Of a stretch of 64,000 bases of DNA, positions 1 through 8,416 are shown piece by piece. A model generated the notes under the pieces. It had not been told where the DNA came from. It saw only the letters and a program-made list of their open reading frames with translations, and searched no databases. Position numbers and translations under genes: made by a program. Positions within the stretch are counted from its first letter, which is position 1; every line of letters begins with the position of its first letter. Origin of the DNA: Drancourtella massiliensis (lineage in GTDB: Bacteria > Bacillota > Clostridia > Lachnospirales > Lachnospiraceae); contig NZ_JACJKH010000017.1 of assembly GCF_016900655.1 (NCBI RefSeq), forward strand, positions 1 to 64,000, given 5' to 3'.

Positions 1-142
1 AGCATAGGACTTACCACTTTCATAAAGCAGATAGCTTATTAAAGTGCGCCTAAAATATCCGGTTATCCACTTTTCATTCCAAAACTCCTTCCCTGTACGA
101 ATTTTCCTTGTTTTGCTTCAAGTTTACGAAGGAGTTTCGCAA

Positions 143-1000
143 TTACCTATAATAATATGGATGCGAGGAAAGAAACTGCTCTTTTTCAGCAGCATCATTT
201 AAAACGGACTCCACAATTTCCATTAAAAATTCTCTGGGATATTTCCGGTTCTCTGGAAGAATGAGAAATTCATCAACAGTATACGGCAAAAGATAGAAAT
301 TATGTTGAAGTTCCTTCCCCAGATCAGCCAGTACGTTGTCATAGAGAATACAGGATGCTCCATAAGACTGATTGCGATTGCTGAGAATTTTTAATGTAGA
401 TAGAAAGCTGCGAAACGGCTCATTTTCGTTCATTATCTCCGGGAAGCGGATGAGATCCACAAATGGATTTATCACGCTGGGAAAAAGACGTTTCGTGTTG
501 GCGTGCGCCAGAGGATATAATTCTGAGGAATCAATCCCCCAGTATTTCAGATGCCGATTACTGATTGTAAGCGCTGCGCAGCCAGAAGCGTTGTTGTCTA
601 TAAGCACATGAAATGTAATTGCCAGATCTAAATATGGCATATAAGGAACGGATCGCAGAAAAACCTGATTTTTTTCCTGATTGACAATCCGATAGATGAC
701 TTTCTCTCTTAGCTGGTCAAAGTTCCCTAGCTGTGCAATTTCATAGCTGTCTATACTCTGGTAAAAATGTGCCATTTCTGCAGCAATTTTCTGGATGGAG
801 ACGCCCTCTTTGAGTTCTTCATAGTATTTTTTTAATGGGATTGTGTACATAATATTTGATCCGGCCGCTTCGATCAAAAGGCCGAGTAACAAAGTATGAT
901 TATTCTTTAGAGCTGTCTCTGAATAGATACAGATGTCATCCCGGTTCAGTTTCTCCTTTAGCGCTATTTTTATTTCTTCTGTAAATTCTTTAAAATTCAT
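143..1000 (-). CDS. DUF5688 family protein
   Basis: About 285 residues, soluble, no signal peptide or membrane segment. The start is placed at the ATG at 1000 because AAAGGA lies 8 bases upstream; a longer frame reaching 1057 has no such site. The N-terminus (NFKEFTEEIKIALKEKL) and the acidic C-terminus match, from memory, the DUF5688 proteins common in Lachnospiraceae genomes and their conjugative elements. The function of that family is unknown. It lies 59 bases downstream of the LPD11 gene on the same strand, so both may be transcribed together as cargo of a mobile element. The 142 bases to its left, reaching the window edge, hold no gene that can be supported. Confidence 0.7.
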   Translation of the reverse strand: MNFKEFTEEIKIALKEKLNRDDICIYSETALKNNHTLLLGLLIEAAGSNIMYTIPLKKYYEELKEGVSIQKIAAEMAHFYQSIDSYEIAQLGNFDQLREKVIYRIVNQEKNQVFLRSVPYMPYLDLAITFHVLIDNNASGCAALTISNRHLKYWGIDSSELYPLAHANTKRLFPSVINPFVDLIRFPEIMNENEPFRSFLSTLKILSNRNQSYGASCILYDNVLADLGKELQHNFYLLPYTVDEFLILPENRKYPREFLMEIVESVLNDAAEKEQFLSSHPYYYR

Positions 1001-1059
1001 AATAATTCCTTTCGTGTTTATTAGATTTTGAAAGTTATGTTTTCTTTCCGAAAGCATGG

Positions 1060-1515
1060 TTAATGGTTACACATTGCTCTTTCATAGTTAAGAAGCTGTT
1101 CCCAGGTCAACCATTCAGGTTTTTTGTCTGCGGGAAACACCTTCCATAATTCTTTCATCCGATCAATATGCTGTTTCGGATCATTTCCATATAATCGGGA
1201 ATTGCTCCGATTTCCATATCCGAGGTAATATTCGCAGTCACTCCGCATTCTGCCTAACAGCATATATTCGAATTCATATTTGTCATTCTGATATGGCTTG
1301 GGTTTGAAAACATGTTCATACCGGATTGGGGCAATTGGCTCTCCGTCGGGCTCGTTGCCAGTAACGGAGTAGAGGTCAGGCGTTTTAGATTGACCTAAAT
1401 TGAGATCTTTCCATAAATGTCCGAACTGATCTTGGTATGTCGGGCATGAAAAACCATCGATGCCAATGAGCTCGAGAGTTAAGATTGTTTTCTTATTTTT
1501 ATTCATATTTTCCAT
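1060..1515 (-). CDS. LPD11 (large polyvalent protein-associated domain 11) protein
   Basis: About 151 residues. The start at 1515 (MENMNKNKK) is chosen because AGAAAGGA precedes it by 8 bases; an upstream in-frame start at 1539 lacks a site. The C-terminal half carries the LPD11 signature as I know it: YEFEYMLLGRMRSDCEYYLG, then a glycine/asparagine-rich turn (GYGNRSNSRLYGND) and a helix with MKELWKVFP. LPD domains occur in proteins of conjugative elements and phages, often fused to DNA-processing enzymes; their biochemical role is not established. Here the domain is nearly free-standing. Together with the DUF5688 gene it marks the left edge as mobile-element cargo. Confidence 0.7.
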   Translation of the reverse strand: MENMNKNKKTILTLELIGIDGFSCPTYQDQFGHLWKDLNLGQSKTPDLYSVTGNEPDGEPIAPIRYEHVFKPKPYQNDKYEFEYMLLGRMRSDCEYYLGYGNRSNSRLYGNDPKQHIDRMKELWKVFPADKKPEWLTWEQLLNYERAMCNH

Positions 1516-1651
1516 AGTATTTTTCCTTTCTGTTACCATATGTCTTTCCGAAAAGGTGAAATATGACCGCCTTTCCTGTATTCAGGCATAAAAAAAGAGA
1601 ACGAAACAAACGTTCATTCTCAGATTCTAACCAAATAATTCAACGAAATGT

Positions 1652-1690
1652 AAAAAGGAACTGCCTTATAGTCAGAGCGGTTCCCTTTAA
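1652..1690 (-). terminator. Probable terminator of the MNT-HEPN pair
   Basis: Read on the minus strand, AAGGGAACCGC pairs imperfectly with GGCAGTTCC around a loop of about ten bases and is followed by a T run. It starts directly after the HEPN stop codon. The stem has a mismatch, so strength is uncertain. Confidence 0.5.
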
Positions 1691-1693
1691 TGA

Positions 1694-2095
1694 TCATAGT
1701 ATTCCTTTTTTCTGAAGATAGCTTGAAATAAAGTCATGAAATGTTTGCGCTTTCTGTACCTGCTCTTCAGCATCCCTGCGGGAAGCTGTGAAAAAATCCT
1801 CATAATCTGCATGTTCACGCATCTCCGAAGATGTTCGAATGATCCTCGAGGCTTCTTTTGGAAAATCGCCTGTCTTAACATGATATTGATTAAAATGGGT
1901 GATGACACCACTATGCTTGCTGCTGTCAAATTCATCTAAGACGTTAACCGTGCGCATTCCGTGAAAAATAGAATAATAGGAACGGTTAAGAGCAAGTTTA
2001 AATTTGCCGCTTTCTAACATTGTTTTTGCATTTTCCAATTCTTCAGAGGATCGTTCATACTGGTATTTTGATAAATCCTTTATGCTGCCGGCCAT
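1694..2095 (-). CDS. HEPN domain protein (putative toxin of HEPN/MNT pair)
   Basis: 133 residues, mostly helical. The N-terminus (YQYERSSEELENAKTMLESGKFKLALNRSYYSIFH) is the classic four-helix HEPN opening. The C-terminal helix carries REHADY, corresponding to the RX4-6H/Y region that in active HEPN toxins forms the RNase site. The gene overlaps the upstream MNT nucleotidyltransferase by 16 bases, the standard arrangement of HEPN/MNT (type VII) toxin-antitoxin modules, where the MNT protein modifies and silences the HEPN RNase. Function is inferred from family and context; this pair itself may or may not be toxic. Confidence 0.8.
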   Translation of the reverse strand: MAGSIKDLSKYQYERSSEELENAKTMLESGKFKLALNRSYYSIFHGMRTVNVLDEFDSSKHSGVITHFNQYHVKTGDFPKEASRIIRTSSEMREHADYEDFFTASRRDAEEQVQKAQTFHDFISSYLQKKGIL

Positions 2096-2409
2096 AATAC
2101 AATCCCCTCCTTTTTCACATTTTTATAGAATGGCATTACATTTTCCCATTCGGTAAATTTATCATAATCGATGAGGAGTACGGAGAGGACTTTGTCATAT
2201 TCTAATTCCAAGTCTACAACAAGATCCGTCATCTGTTCATGCATCTCTTTTGTATAAGAGCCGACCAAGACTGCGATATCAATATCCGATTCTTCCGTTT
2301 GAGTGCCTCTAGCCACAGATCCGTAGAGGATAATGCTGGTGATTGAACCCTGAAAAATTCGGACAAGTTCGGGAATTAATTTTTCTAGTAGATTTGTGTA
2401 ATTTTTCAT
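2080..2409 (-). CDS. MNT nucleotidyltransferase (putative antitoxin)
   Basis: 109 residues. The minimal nucleotidyltransferase core is intact: IILYGSVARGTQTEESDIDIAVLV gives the GSxxRG loop and the DxD metal-binding pair (residues about 30-50), with a further acidic strand near KVLSVLLIDYDKF. A strong AAAGGAGG site sits 6-9 bases before the start. It is the first gene of a two-gene unit and overlaps the HEPN gene. In characterised pairs the MNT partner adds AMP (or other nucleotides) to a tyrosine of HEPN. The module probably stabilises a mobile element that has since decayed. Confidence 0.8.
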   Translation of the reverse strand: MKNYTNLLEKLIPELVRIFQGSITSIILYGSVARGTQTEESDIDIAVLVGSYTKEMHEQMTDLVVDLELEYDKVLSVLLIDYDKFTEWENVMPFYKNVKKEGIVLWPAA

Positions 2410-2478
2410 TATGTGCCTCCTTTCTCCTGTTTGAGATTATTTTACCCCATATTGAGAACGAAATCAATCAGGTGAAGA

Positions 2479-3759
2479 AAACCGTGGGTCTGCCAGATCG
2501 GAAGAGAGTTCACAAAAGAGTTTCTGGAACGGTATGACAGGATGCTGATGGAGGGCAGGGACAAAAAGAAGTACCGGAACAAGGGTGCCAGACAGACAAC
2601 CGTAAAAACCGTGTATGGGGAAGTAACTTATCAGAGGACTGTCTATGAAGTAACCGAGGAAGACGGAACCAGGCACTTTGTATATCTGCTGGATGAAACA
2701 CTGGAACTGGACCATGTAGGTCTGATTTCAACGAACATGGCGGAACTGCTAGTAAAAGGGATCACTGAACTATCTTACAGAGAATGCGCCCGGCAGGTCA
2801 GCGAGATGACTGGACAGACCATCAGTGCGATGGGCGTATGGAACGTCATCCAGGCTTTAGGGGAAAAGGTTTGTGAGGACGAAGCAGAGTTGACAGAAGC
2901 ATATAAGAAAGGCCAAGTGAAAGGGAAAAGAGAGGTTCCTGTTCTGTTTGAAGAAGCGGATGGAGTTTATATCAAGCTGCAGGGAAAAGACAGAAAAAAG
3001 GAAAAACAGGATAAATCAGAGATCAAGATCGGGATAGCTTATGACGGATGGCGGAAAACCGGCCCGGATCGTTATGCGCTGGAAAACAAAGTGGTAGTTG
3101 CCGGATTTTCTAAAGCAAAAGAGTTTCAGGAATACCGGGAAGCGGCAATCGCACGGGAGTTTAACCTGGATGAGGTAGATCAAAGAATCTTAAATGCGGA
3201 CGGAGCGTCGTGGATCAAGAAAGTGAAAGATAAAAGCACCTGTTTTCAGTTAGACCCATTCCACCGGAACAAAGCTGTGAAAGAAAAAATCCATGAACCG
3301 GCTGCGAGGGATGCTGTTTTAGAACTGATAAAAGGAGAAGAGATCGAAGAAGTATTCCGGTATCTGGAAATCTATCGGAACAGCTTGAGTGATGAAGCTG
3401 AGATTGAAGATGTAGAAGAACTGATCCGATACTATGAAAACAACCGGGAAGGGCTTCTGCCGTATCAGTCTCAGGAACTGGAGCTGCCAGACCCACCGGA
3501 GGGTCTGGAATACCGGAACATGGGAACAATGGAAAACCATGTGTGCAGCGGGAAACTGTATGAAGTGACAGAACGTCTGAGGAGGCCGGTATTTGAAGAA
3601 GAGAAAGTAGAAGAGTTATACGGCGAGATCCTGATGTCAGCGAAGACACCAAAGAAAGACGGAAAGGGTTATCAATATCCAGCAGTAGGGCATGTGGTTG
3701 GATTGGAGGGAAAGATACAGGGAGAGAGAAAGCGACTGCTGTACATGGCTGGATATTAG
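2479..3759 (+). pseudogene. ISLre2-family transposase remnant, 5'-truncated and internally deleted
   Basis: The longest ATG frame starts at 2542 (405 residues), but homology extends upstream in the same frame without a start codon to about 2497 (REFTKEFLERYDRMLMEG), with a stop at 2473. The true N-terminus, usually a further 20-40 residues, is missing. The body looks like UPF0236/ISLre2 transposase: KTVYGEVTYQRTVYEV, LSYRECARQVSEMTGQTIS, LFEEADGVYIKLQGKDR, ILNADGASWIK, FQLDPFHRNKAV. Near 3537 MENHV runs straight into CSGKLYEVTERL; from memory a conserved block of about 30 residues rich in Ser/Trp/Gly/Asn should lie between them, so an in-frame deletion is likely. No matching inverted repeats were found at its ends. 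Almost certainly inactive. Confidence 0.8.
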
Positions 3760-3851
3760 AAACCAGAAAAAGGACTGCTTGAACAAAAAAGATAAATCGG
3801 AAAGAAAGTTGCCAATGATTACTTGACAGTAACGAACACGGCGGTGACCTG

Positions 3852-3868
3852 CAGGGTTGTTTCATGAA
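3852..3868 (+). repeat. Left terminal inverted repeat of the ISAs1-like element
   Basis: CAGGGTTGTTTCATGAA, exact reverse complement of 5847-5863. The CAGGG end is typical of ISAs1-family termini. Confidence 0.85.
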
Positions 3869-3901
3869 TGATTTTTAAAAGTATAAATCGATCTGATTTT
3901 A

Positions 3902-3950
3902 TCGAGGGTTATATATGCTATACATCAGTATATGTAATCCTCGACTTTTT
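3902..3950 (+). terminator. Imperfect hairpin near the left end of the IS
   Basis: TCGAGGGTTATATATGCT pairs with AGTATATGTAATCCTCGA (about 16 of 18 positions) and is followed by CTTTTTG. It lies between the left inverted repeat and the first IS gene. A hairpin in this place can block read-through transcription from outside the element; that role is inferred. Confidence 0.5.
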
Positions 3951-4017
3951 GTTCGAGTAGAGGTATAATGTCTTATATAGTATAGGTATATTCTACCTAT
4001 GTAGGAAGGAGGATTTT

Positions 4018-4599
4018 ATGCCGGTAACTGAAAAGAAATATCCAGAGTGGGTCCAAAAATATCGGACCAGAGGAACTACAGTAAAGAAAAAAGGGGATTC
4101 CTATTATCTTTATAAAAGGACTTCCCGGCGCGTGAAAGGGAAAAAATATCCACAGCCAGTCGATACTTATATCGGCGTGATTACTCCGAATGGAGTGATA
4201 CAAAGTAACAAAAAGAAAGTTTCTCTGACGGATGCGGAAGTTTGGGAGTACGGCTTTTCGAAAGCCGTCTGGGAATTATGCCCGGATGATTGGAAAAAAC
4301 CATTAGGCGATGACTGGGAAGATGTCCTCTCCATCATTCTTTTCAAACAGTCCCCAACATCTTATATCCAACGAACCAGAACAATCAAAAAAGAATCGGA
4401 TTTCCGCTATCAGTTTGCAGCCCAGACAGCCTCCCTGTCGCGACGGATTTATAAAACGTGTGGTGTCGGGCTGGAAGAGCTGCATCAGCTGGAGACCATC
4501 TATCTGATATGTCTTGGCAAAACCGAAATCATTTCCAGAATTCATGAAGAACAGCGGGAACTCCTGAGAAAAATACAGGTGGCATTTGATATGTGCTGA
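4018..4599 (+). CDS. IS-borne accessory protein of unknown function
   Basis: 193 residues with a basic N-terminal third (KKKGDSYYLYKRTSRRVKGKK) and a helical C-terminal part (SRRIYKTCGVGLEELHQLETIYLI, then a KTEIISRIHEEQRELLRKI helix). A GAAGGAGG site lies 5-7 bases before the ATG. It lies wholly within the terminal inverted repeats and its end overlaps the start of the ISAs1-type transposase by 14 bases, which suggests translational coupling. Classical ISAs1 elements encode a single transposase, so this second protein is unusual. The N-terminal pattern loosely recalls the first domain of IS1634-type transposases. A DNA-binding accessory or regulatory subunit is possible, but I do not recognise it. 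The frame itself is intact. Confidence 0.65.
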   Translation: MPVTEKKYPEWVQKYRTRGTTVKKKGDSYYLYKRTSRRVKGKKYPQPVDTYIGVITPNGVIQSNKKKVSLTDAEVWEYGFSKAVWELCPDDWKKPLGDDWEDVLSIILFKQSPTSYIQRTRTIKKESDFRYQFAAQTASLSRRIYKTCGVGLEELHQLETIYLICLGKTEIISRIHEEQRELLRKIQVAFDMC

Positions 4600-5716
4600 A
4601 AGAGAATTCCGAACGGCCCCGCTGATCTATTACTTTAGACAGATTCCGGATTATCGGTGTGGCAGGGAGAAAAAGCATGACCTTGCAGAAATGTTGGTGT
4701 GTGTCACGATCGGATTTCTTTGTGGCAGAACAACCATCCGCAGGAGTCTGAACTGGTGCAGGAACCATATAGAATGGCTGCGAAGCACCTGGAACTGAAA
4801 AACGGGATTGCCTCTCCGTCAACGATCAGCCGGATGTTGAGCGGGATTGATCCTGGCGCAGCTTCCCATAGACTCAAAGACAAATGAAATTACAGCAATC
4901 CCTAAATTGTTAAAACTACTGGATATCAGCGGAAGCACCGTAACGATCGATGCCATCGGTACCCAGACCGCAATCATGAATCAGATCCATGAACAGGGCG
5001 GGCATTTTGTCCTGACAGTAAAGAATAACCAGCCAGAGGCCTGCGAAGAAATCCATGCAGTCATGGACCGGTTAGAAAGGGAAACTGCAAAAAAGAAAAA
5101 AGGAGAACGTCTGGATCCGGTATTGAGGAAGAGCCTAAAAAACTATGAAGAAGTCAGCCGGACAGAAAAGAACCGCGACCGATATGAACACAGGACTTAT
5201 CAGATATGCGGAGATGTGTCATGGCTGACAAAGAGTCAGGAAGAATGGAACATGGTGAAAAGTATCGGACGAATCAAGCAGGTAAGAGTACCGGTAGAAA
5301 GAGACAAAGAGGGGAATGATATTACGCCGTCATTGGAAGAATTCTTAAAGAAAGGTTCGATAAGAGCCCCGGTTCCGTCTGCGGCAGAAGGAACAGGAAA
5401 AGACATCCAGTGTACCGCAATGATATCAGACCTGACCCTTACCGCAGAGAAACTGGGAAGCATTAAAAGAATGCACTGGTCAATAGAGAACCGGCTCCAC
5501 CATGTATTGGACGATACGTTCAGGGAAGACCGTTCGCCTGCAAAAAAATCCCGAAACAACCTGGCATTAATCAGAAAATATGCGTATAATATCCTGCGCC
5601 TGTCAATGCTCGAAGCCGGCATGACAAACATTATGACAGAAATGATGGATTGTTTTTGTGACAATGCCGTCCTGCGAGAACAGTATGTGTTTCAAGGCAT
5701 AACCGGTTTGTATTGA
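4586..5716 (+). pseudogene. ISAs1-family transposase, frameshifted and internally deleted
   Basis: Three frames carry pieces of one protein. Frame one (TTG start at 4586) has IPDYRCGREKKHDLAEML and CVTIGFLCGRTTIRRSL. Near 4776 one base is missing, after which HLELKNGIASPSTISRMLSGID continues in another frame. At about 4850 SGID jumps, with a frame change, to ILAQLPIDSKTNEITAIPKL, so some 40-50 residues that normally contain the first catalytic aspartate (the DGKxLRG motif) are gone. The remainder is well preserved: TIDAIGTQ (second Asp), KNNQPEA and MHWSIENRLHHVLDDTFRED (the Glu region). The enzyme cannot be active. Confidence 0.85.
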
Positions 5717-5846
5717 CTATATATAAAGAATAGCTCTAAAAAAAGGCAATGTAAAGAGAAGAGGGGGGAATTTGCGCTTTTTTTCGTATTAAGCTCAACA
5801 GAACCGATATAGGAAAATAATTTCAGGTATAGTCCGGTCTGAGTTG

Positions 5847-5863
5847 TTCATGAAACAACCCTG
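5847..5863 (-). repeat. Right terminal inverted repeat of the ISAs1-like element
   Basis: TTCATGAAACAACCCTG, exact reverse complement of 3852-3868. It lies 130 bases after the transposase stop codon. Confidence 0.85.
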
Positions 5864-5920
5864 ACACGTCCCCGATAATTGTTGTATGTATGGTTTTTGG
5901 CTGATATAATGTGGTTGAAA

Positions 5921-5949
5921 TTGCATTTTTGCATGATTTCTGTTATGAT
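5921..5949 (+). promoter_or_regulatory. Sigma-A-type promoter for the P-type ATPase
   Basis: TTGCAT, 17-base spacer, TATGAT; about 140 bases before the ATPase start. The stretch 5717-6090 between the IS gene and the ATPase otherwise holds only the IS right end. Confidence 0.6.
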
Positions 5950-6090
5950 AGAATTCCGTGTGAGTGTGCTTCTGACGGGAGTGGAGAGGACACGGGAAGA
6001 GTTTAGAAATTGTTTAAGAATTCATAAAAATTTGTTTAGTCGAAGATGCTAGTCTTTGAGAGAGAAAAGTAGTGCAGGAGGCGTAGTGTG

Positions 6091-8388
6091 ATGAGTGAGA
6101 ATCTGTCTGGGCTGTCGGCCCGGGAAGTGGAGGAACGGAAGGCCCGTGGTGAGGGTGGTACCGGAGCCGCAAAGATTACGAAAACGAAGCCGCAGATTGT
6201 GCGGGAGAATCTTTGTACGTTGTTCAACTTTCTGAACTTTTTAATTGCGGTGCTGCTGTTTTTGGTGGGGGCATATTCGAATATGCTGTTCATCGCGATT
6301 ATTATTCTGAATATTGTGATTGGGATTGCGCAGGAGTTCAAGGCGAAGAAGCTTGTGGACGAGCTGTCGATTCTGAACCGTCCGACTGTGCGTGTGCGCA
6401 GGGATAACCGGGAAATGACCGTGGAGATGGAAGAGATCGTAAAGGATGATCTGATGGTGCTTGCCAGCGGTAATCAGATCTGTAATGATGCGGTCGTTGT
6501 GGATGGGATGCTTGAGGTCAATGAGTCTCTTCTGACCGGTGAGAGTGATGCTGTTGTCAAGGAACAGGGAGCGGAGCTTTTTTCGGGAAGTTCTGTTATT
6601 TCCGGTAAGGCGTATGCGAGAGTAACCCATGTCGGGAATGAAAACTATGCGACGAAACTTGCAAATGAAGTAAAGCAGGAAAAGCAGATTCATTCGGAGC
6701 TTCTTGGTTCCATGCGTAAAGTGACGAAATTTACGAGTTTTCTGATTATCCCGCTTGGAATTATCCTGTTCCTGGAAGCGTATTTCCTTAGAAATACTCC
6801 GGTTGATGAGGCGGTGATTTCTTCTTCGGCGGCACTTCTTGGTATGCTTCCGAAGGGACTTGTTCTTCTGATATCTGTTTCTCTGGCAGCCGGTGTCATT
6901 CGGCTTGCGAGAATGAAAATTCTTGTGCAGAATATTTATTCACTGGAGACGCTTGCACATGTGGATACCATTTGTCTGGACAAGACAGGGACGATCACAG
7001 ATGGAAAGCTGAGAGTCCATTCGGTGATTCCGCTGACGGATCTGCCGGGCGGCGATATGGATGCGCTTGTGCAGTCTTATATGGCCGCCAGTGATGACAA
7101 CAATGCGACGTTTCAGGCGCTGAAAGAAAAGTTTGAGCCGAAAGCGGCGTACCGTCCGGTTCACAAGATCGCGTTCTCTTCGAAGAGAAAATGGGGATGC
7201 ATCAGTTTTGAAGGTGCGGGAAGTATTTTTGTGGGCGCGCCGGAGCGGTTGATGGGAAATCTTCCGGAAAATCTGGAGTGTGAGCTGGAAAAAGGACGAA
7301 GAGTGATTATTATCGGATATTCCGGACAGACGTGGGAGAATGATAATGAGCTGCCGGCGGGAATCCGTCCGGTTTACAGTGTGATTCTGGAAGATACGAT
7401 CCGGAAGAATGCCGAGGAGACGCTTGCGTTCTTTAAGAGAGAGGGCGTGGATGTCAAAGTTATTTCCGGAGACCATGTAAAGACGGTATCGATGATTGCA
7501 AAACGTGCCGGACTGGAGAGATGGGAAGATGCCATCGATCTGTCCACGCTTGGCGAAGATCTGGATTATGATATGCTCTGCCGGAGATATGCTGTTTTTG
7601 CCAGAGTGACGCCGAAGCAGAAGCAGGAGCTTGTGCTGGCGCTGAAGCGTCAGGGCCATCAGGTGGCGATGACAGGCGACGGAGTCAATGACCTGCTGGC
7701 ACTGCGTGAGGCGGACTGCTCGATTGCAGTTGCGGACGGAAGTGACGCAAGCCGCCAGATTGCGCAGATAGTGCTTCTGGATTCCGACTTTACGAACCTT
7801 CCACATGTTGTGATGGAAGGCCGGAAGGTCATCAACAACGTAACGAGAACAGCGCAGGTATTCTTTATCAAGACGATCTATTCTGTACTGGTATCGTTTT
7901 TCTGTCTGATCACGAATAAGGCGTTCCCGTTTATTCCGATTCAGATCACGCTGATCGATGCCTGCATCGAGGCATATCCGTCCTTCGTATCGATTGTGGA
8001 GTCGGATATAAGGAGAATCCGCGGGAAATTCCTCCCGACGGCACTTTCCCATGCCGCACCGTTTGGTATTACGGTTGCATGTATGATTGCGGTATTTACG
8101 CTGCTTGCGCCGTTTGGCACTGAGGAAAGACAGACGGTGATGTATCTTCTGCTGATTCTGATTTCCATGCTGGCAGTGATCAAGAGCTGTATCCCGCTTA
8201 CTCCGCTCAGACTGTTTGTCTGCGTGACCATGGTCGGCGGTACGTTCCTGGCTCTTGCACTGTTCCCGTCTCTGCTTGAGATTGTCGCAGTTACCATGCC
8301 GATGGCGGTCACGGTTCTGATCGGCGCAGCTGTCTGCTTTGCGGTGATTCTGATTCTGGAGCAGCTGCGGAAGGCAAAAATGAAATAG
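6091..8388 (+). CDS. P-type cation-transporting ATPase
   Basis: 765 residues; ATG at 6091 chosen, with AGGAGG 9 bases upstream (an in-frame GTG at 6088 is possible). All catalytic motifs are present: TGES in the actuator domain (about residue 150), CLDKTGT with the phosphorylated Asp near 296, and MTGDGVND near 530. There are two N-terminal and probably six C-terminal membrane helices, with ISSSAALLGMLPKGLVLLI as the ion-site helix. That helix reads PKGL, where Ca2+ pumps usually read PEGL; a PKGL variant occurs in a Gram-positive subgroup related to CaxP/CtpE. The transported ion is not determined, with Ca2+ the best guess. Its promoter is its own, and the broken response regulator begins 28 bases downstream. 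Confidence 0.9.
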   Translation: MSENLSGLSAREVEERKARGEGGTGAAKITKTKPQIVRENLCTLFNFLNFLIAVLLFLVGAYSNMLFIAIIILNIVIGIAQEFKAKKLVDELSILNRPTVRVRRDNREMTVEMEEIVKDDLMVLASGNQICNDAVVVDGMLEVNESLLTGESDAVVKEQGAELFSGSSVISGKAYARVTHVGNENYATKLANEVKQEKQIHSELLGSMRKVTKFTSFLIIPLGIILFLEAYFLRNTPVDEAVISSSAALLGMLPKGLVLLISVSLAAGVIRLARMKILVQNIYSLETLAHVDTICLDKTGTITDGKLRVHSVIPLTDLPGGDMDALVQSYMAASDDNNATFQALKEKFEPKAAYRPVHKIAFSSKRKWGCISFEGAGSIFVGAPERLMGNLPENLECELEKGRRVIIIGYSGQTWENDNELPAGIRPVYSVILEDTIRKNAEETLAFFKREGVDVKVISGDHVKTVSMIAKRAGLERWEDAIDLSTLGEDLDYDMLCRRYAVFARVTPKQKQELVLALKRQGHQVAMTGDGVNDLLALREADCSIAVADGSDASRQIAQIVLLDSDFTNLPHVVMEGRKVINNVTRTAQVFFIKTIYSVLVSFFCLITNKAFPFIPIQITLIDACIEAYPSFVSIVESDIRRIRGKFLPTALSHAAPFGITVACMIAVFTLLAPFGTEERQTVMYLLLILISMLAVIKSCIPLTPLRLFVCVTMVGGTFLALALFPSLLEIVAVTMPMAVTVLIGAAVCFAVILILEQLRKAKMK

Positions 8389-8416
8389 AGATATGTTTCC
8401 CATAGGAGGAACTGAT

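Larger units (their letters stand above)
3852..5863 (+). mobile_element. ISAs1-family-like insertion sequence, about 2.0 kb, inactive
   Basis: Bounded by perfect 17-bp terminal inverted repeats beginning CAGGGTTGTT. Inside are an accessory ORF (193 residues) and a frameshifted ISAs1-type transposase that overlaps it by 14 bases. The left end sits 92 bases after the ISLre2 remnant, inside what is probably that element's old 3' flank. No convincing target-site duplication is visible (left flank GGCGGTGACCTG, right flank ACACGTCCCC), so flanking sequence may have been lost or rearranged. The transposase lacks its first catalytic segment, so movement would need a complete copy elsewhere in the genome. 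Confidence 0.8.

Noticed and set aside
1-142. Minus-strand open frame (containing KEFWNEKWITGYFRRTLISYLL) running off the left edge
   Set aside because: Looks protein-like, but no start codon or ribosome site lies in frame and stops occur just upstream; too short to support.
3215-3865. Minus-strand frame of 216 codons spanning the ISLre2 remnant
   Set aside because: Antisense shadow; Ser/Leu-rich, no start signal.
3840-5875. Target-site duplication around the ISAs1-like element
   Set aside because: Compared 8-12 bases on both sides of the inverted repeats; no convincing direct repeat.
6940-8403. Long minus-strand open frame (487 codons) opposite the P-type ATPase
   Set aside because: Composition is Arg/His/Gln-rich nonsense, mirrors the codon pattern of the sense gene, and has no ribosome site or homology.
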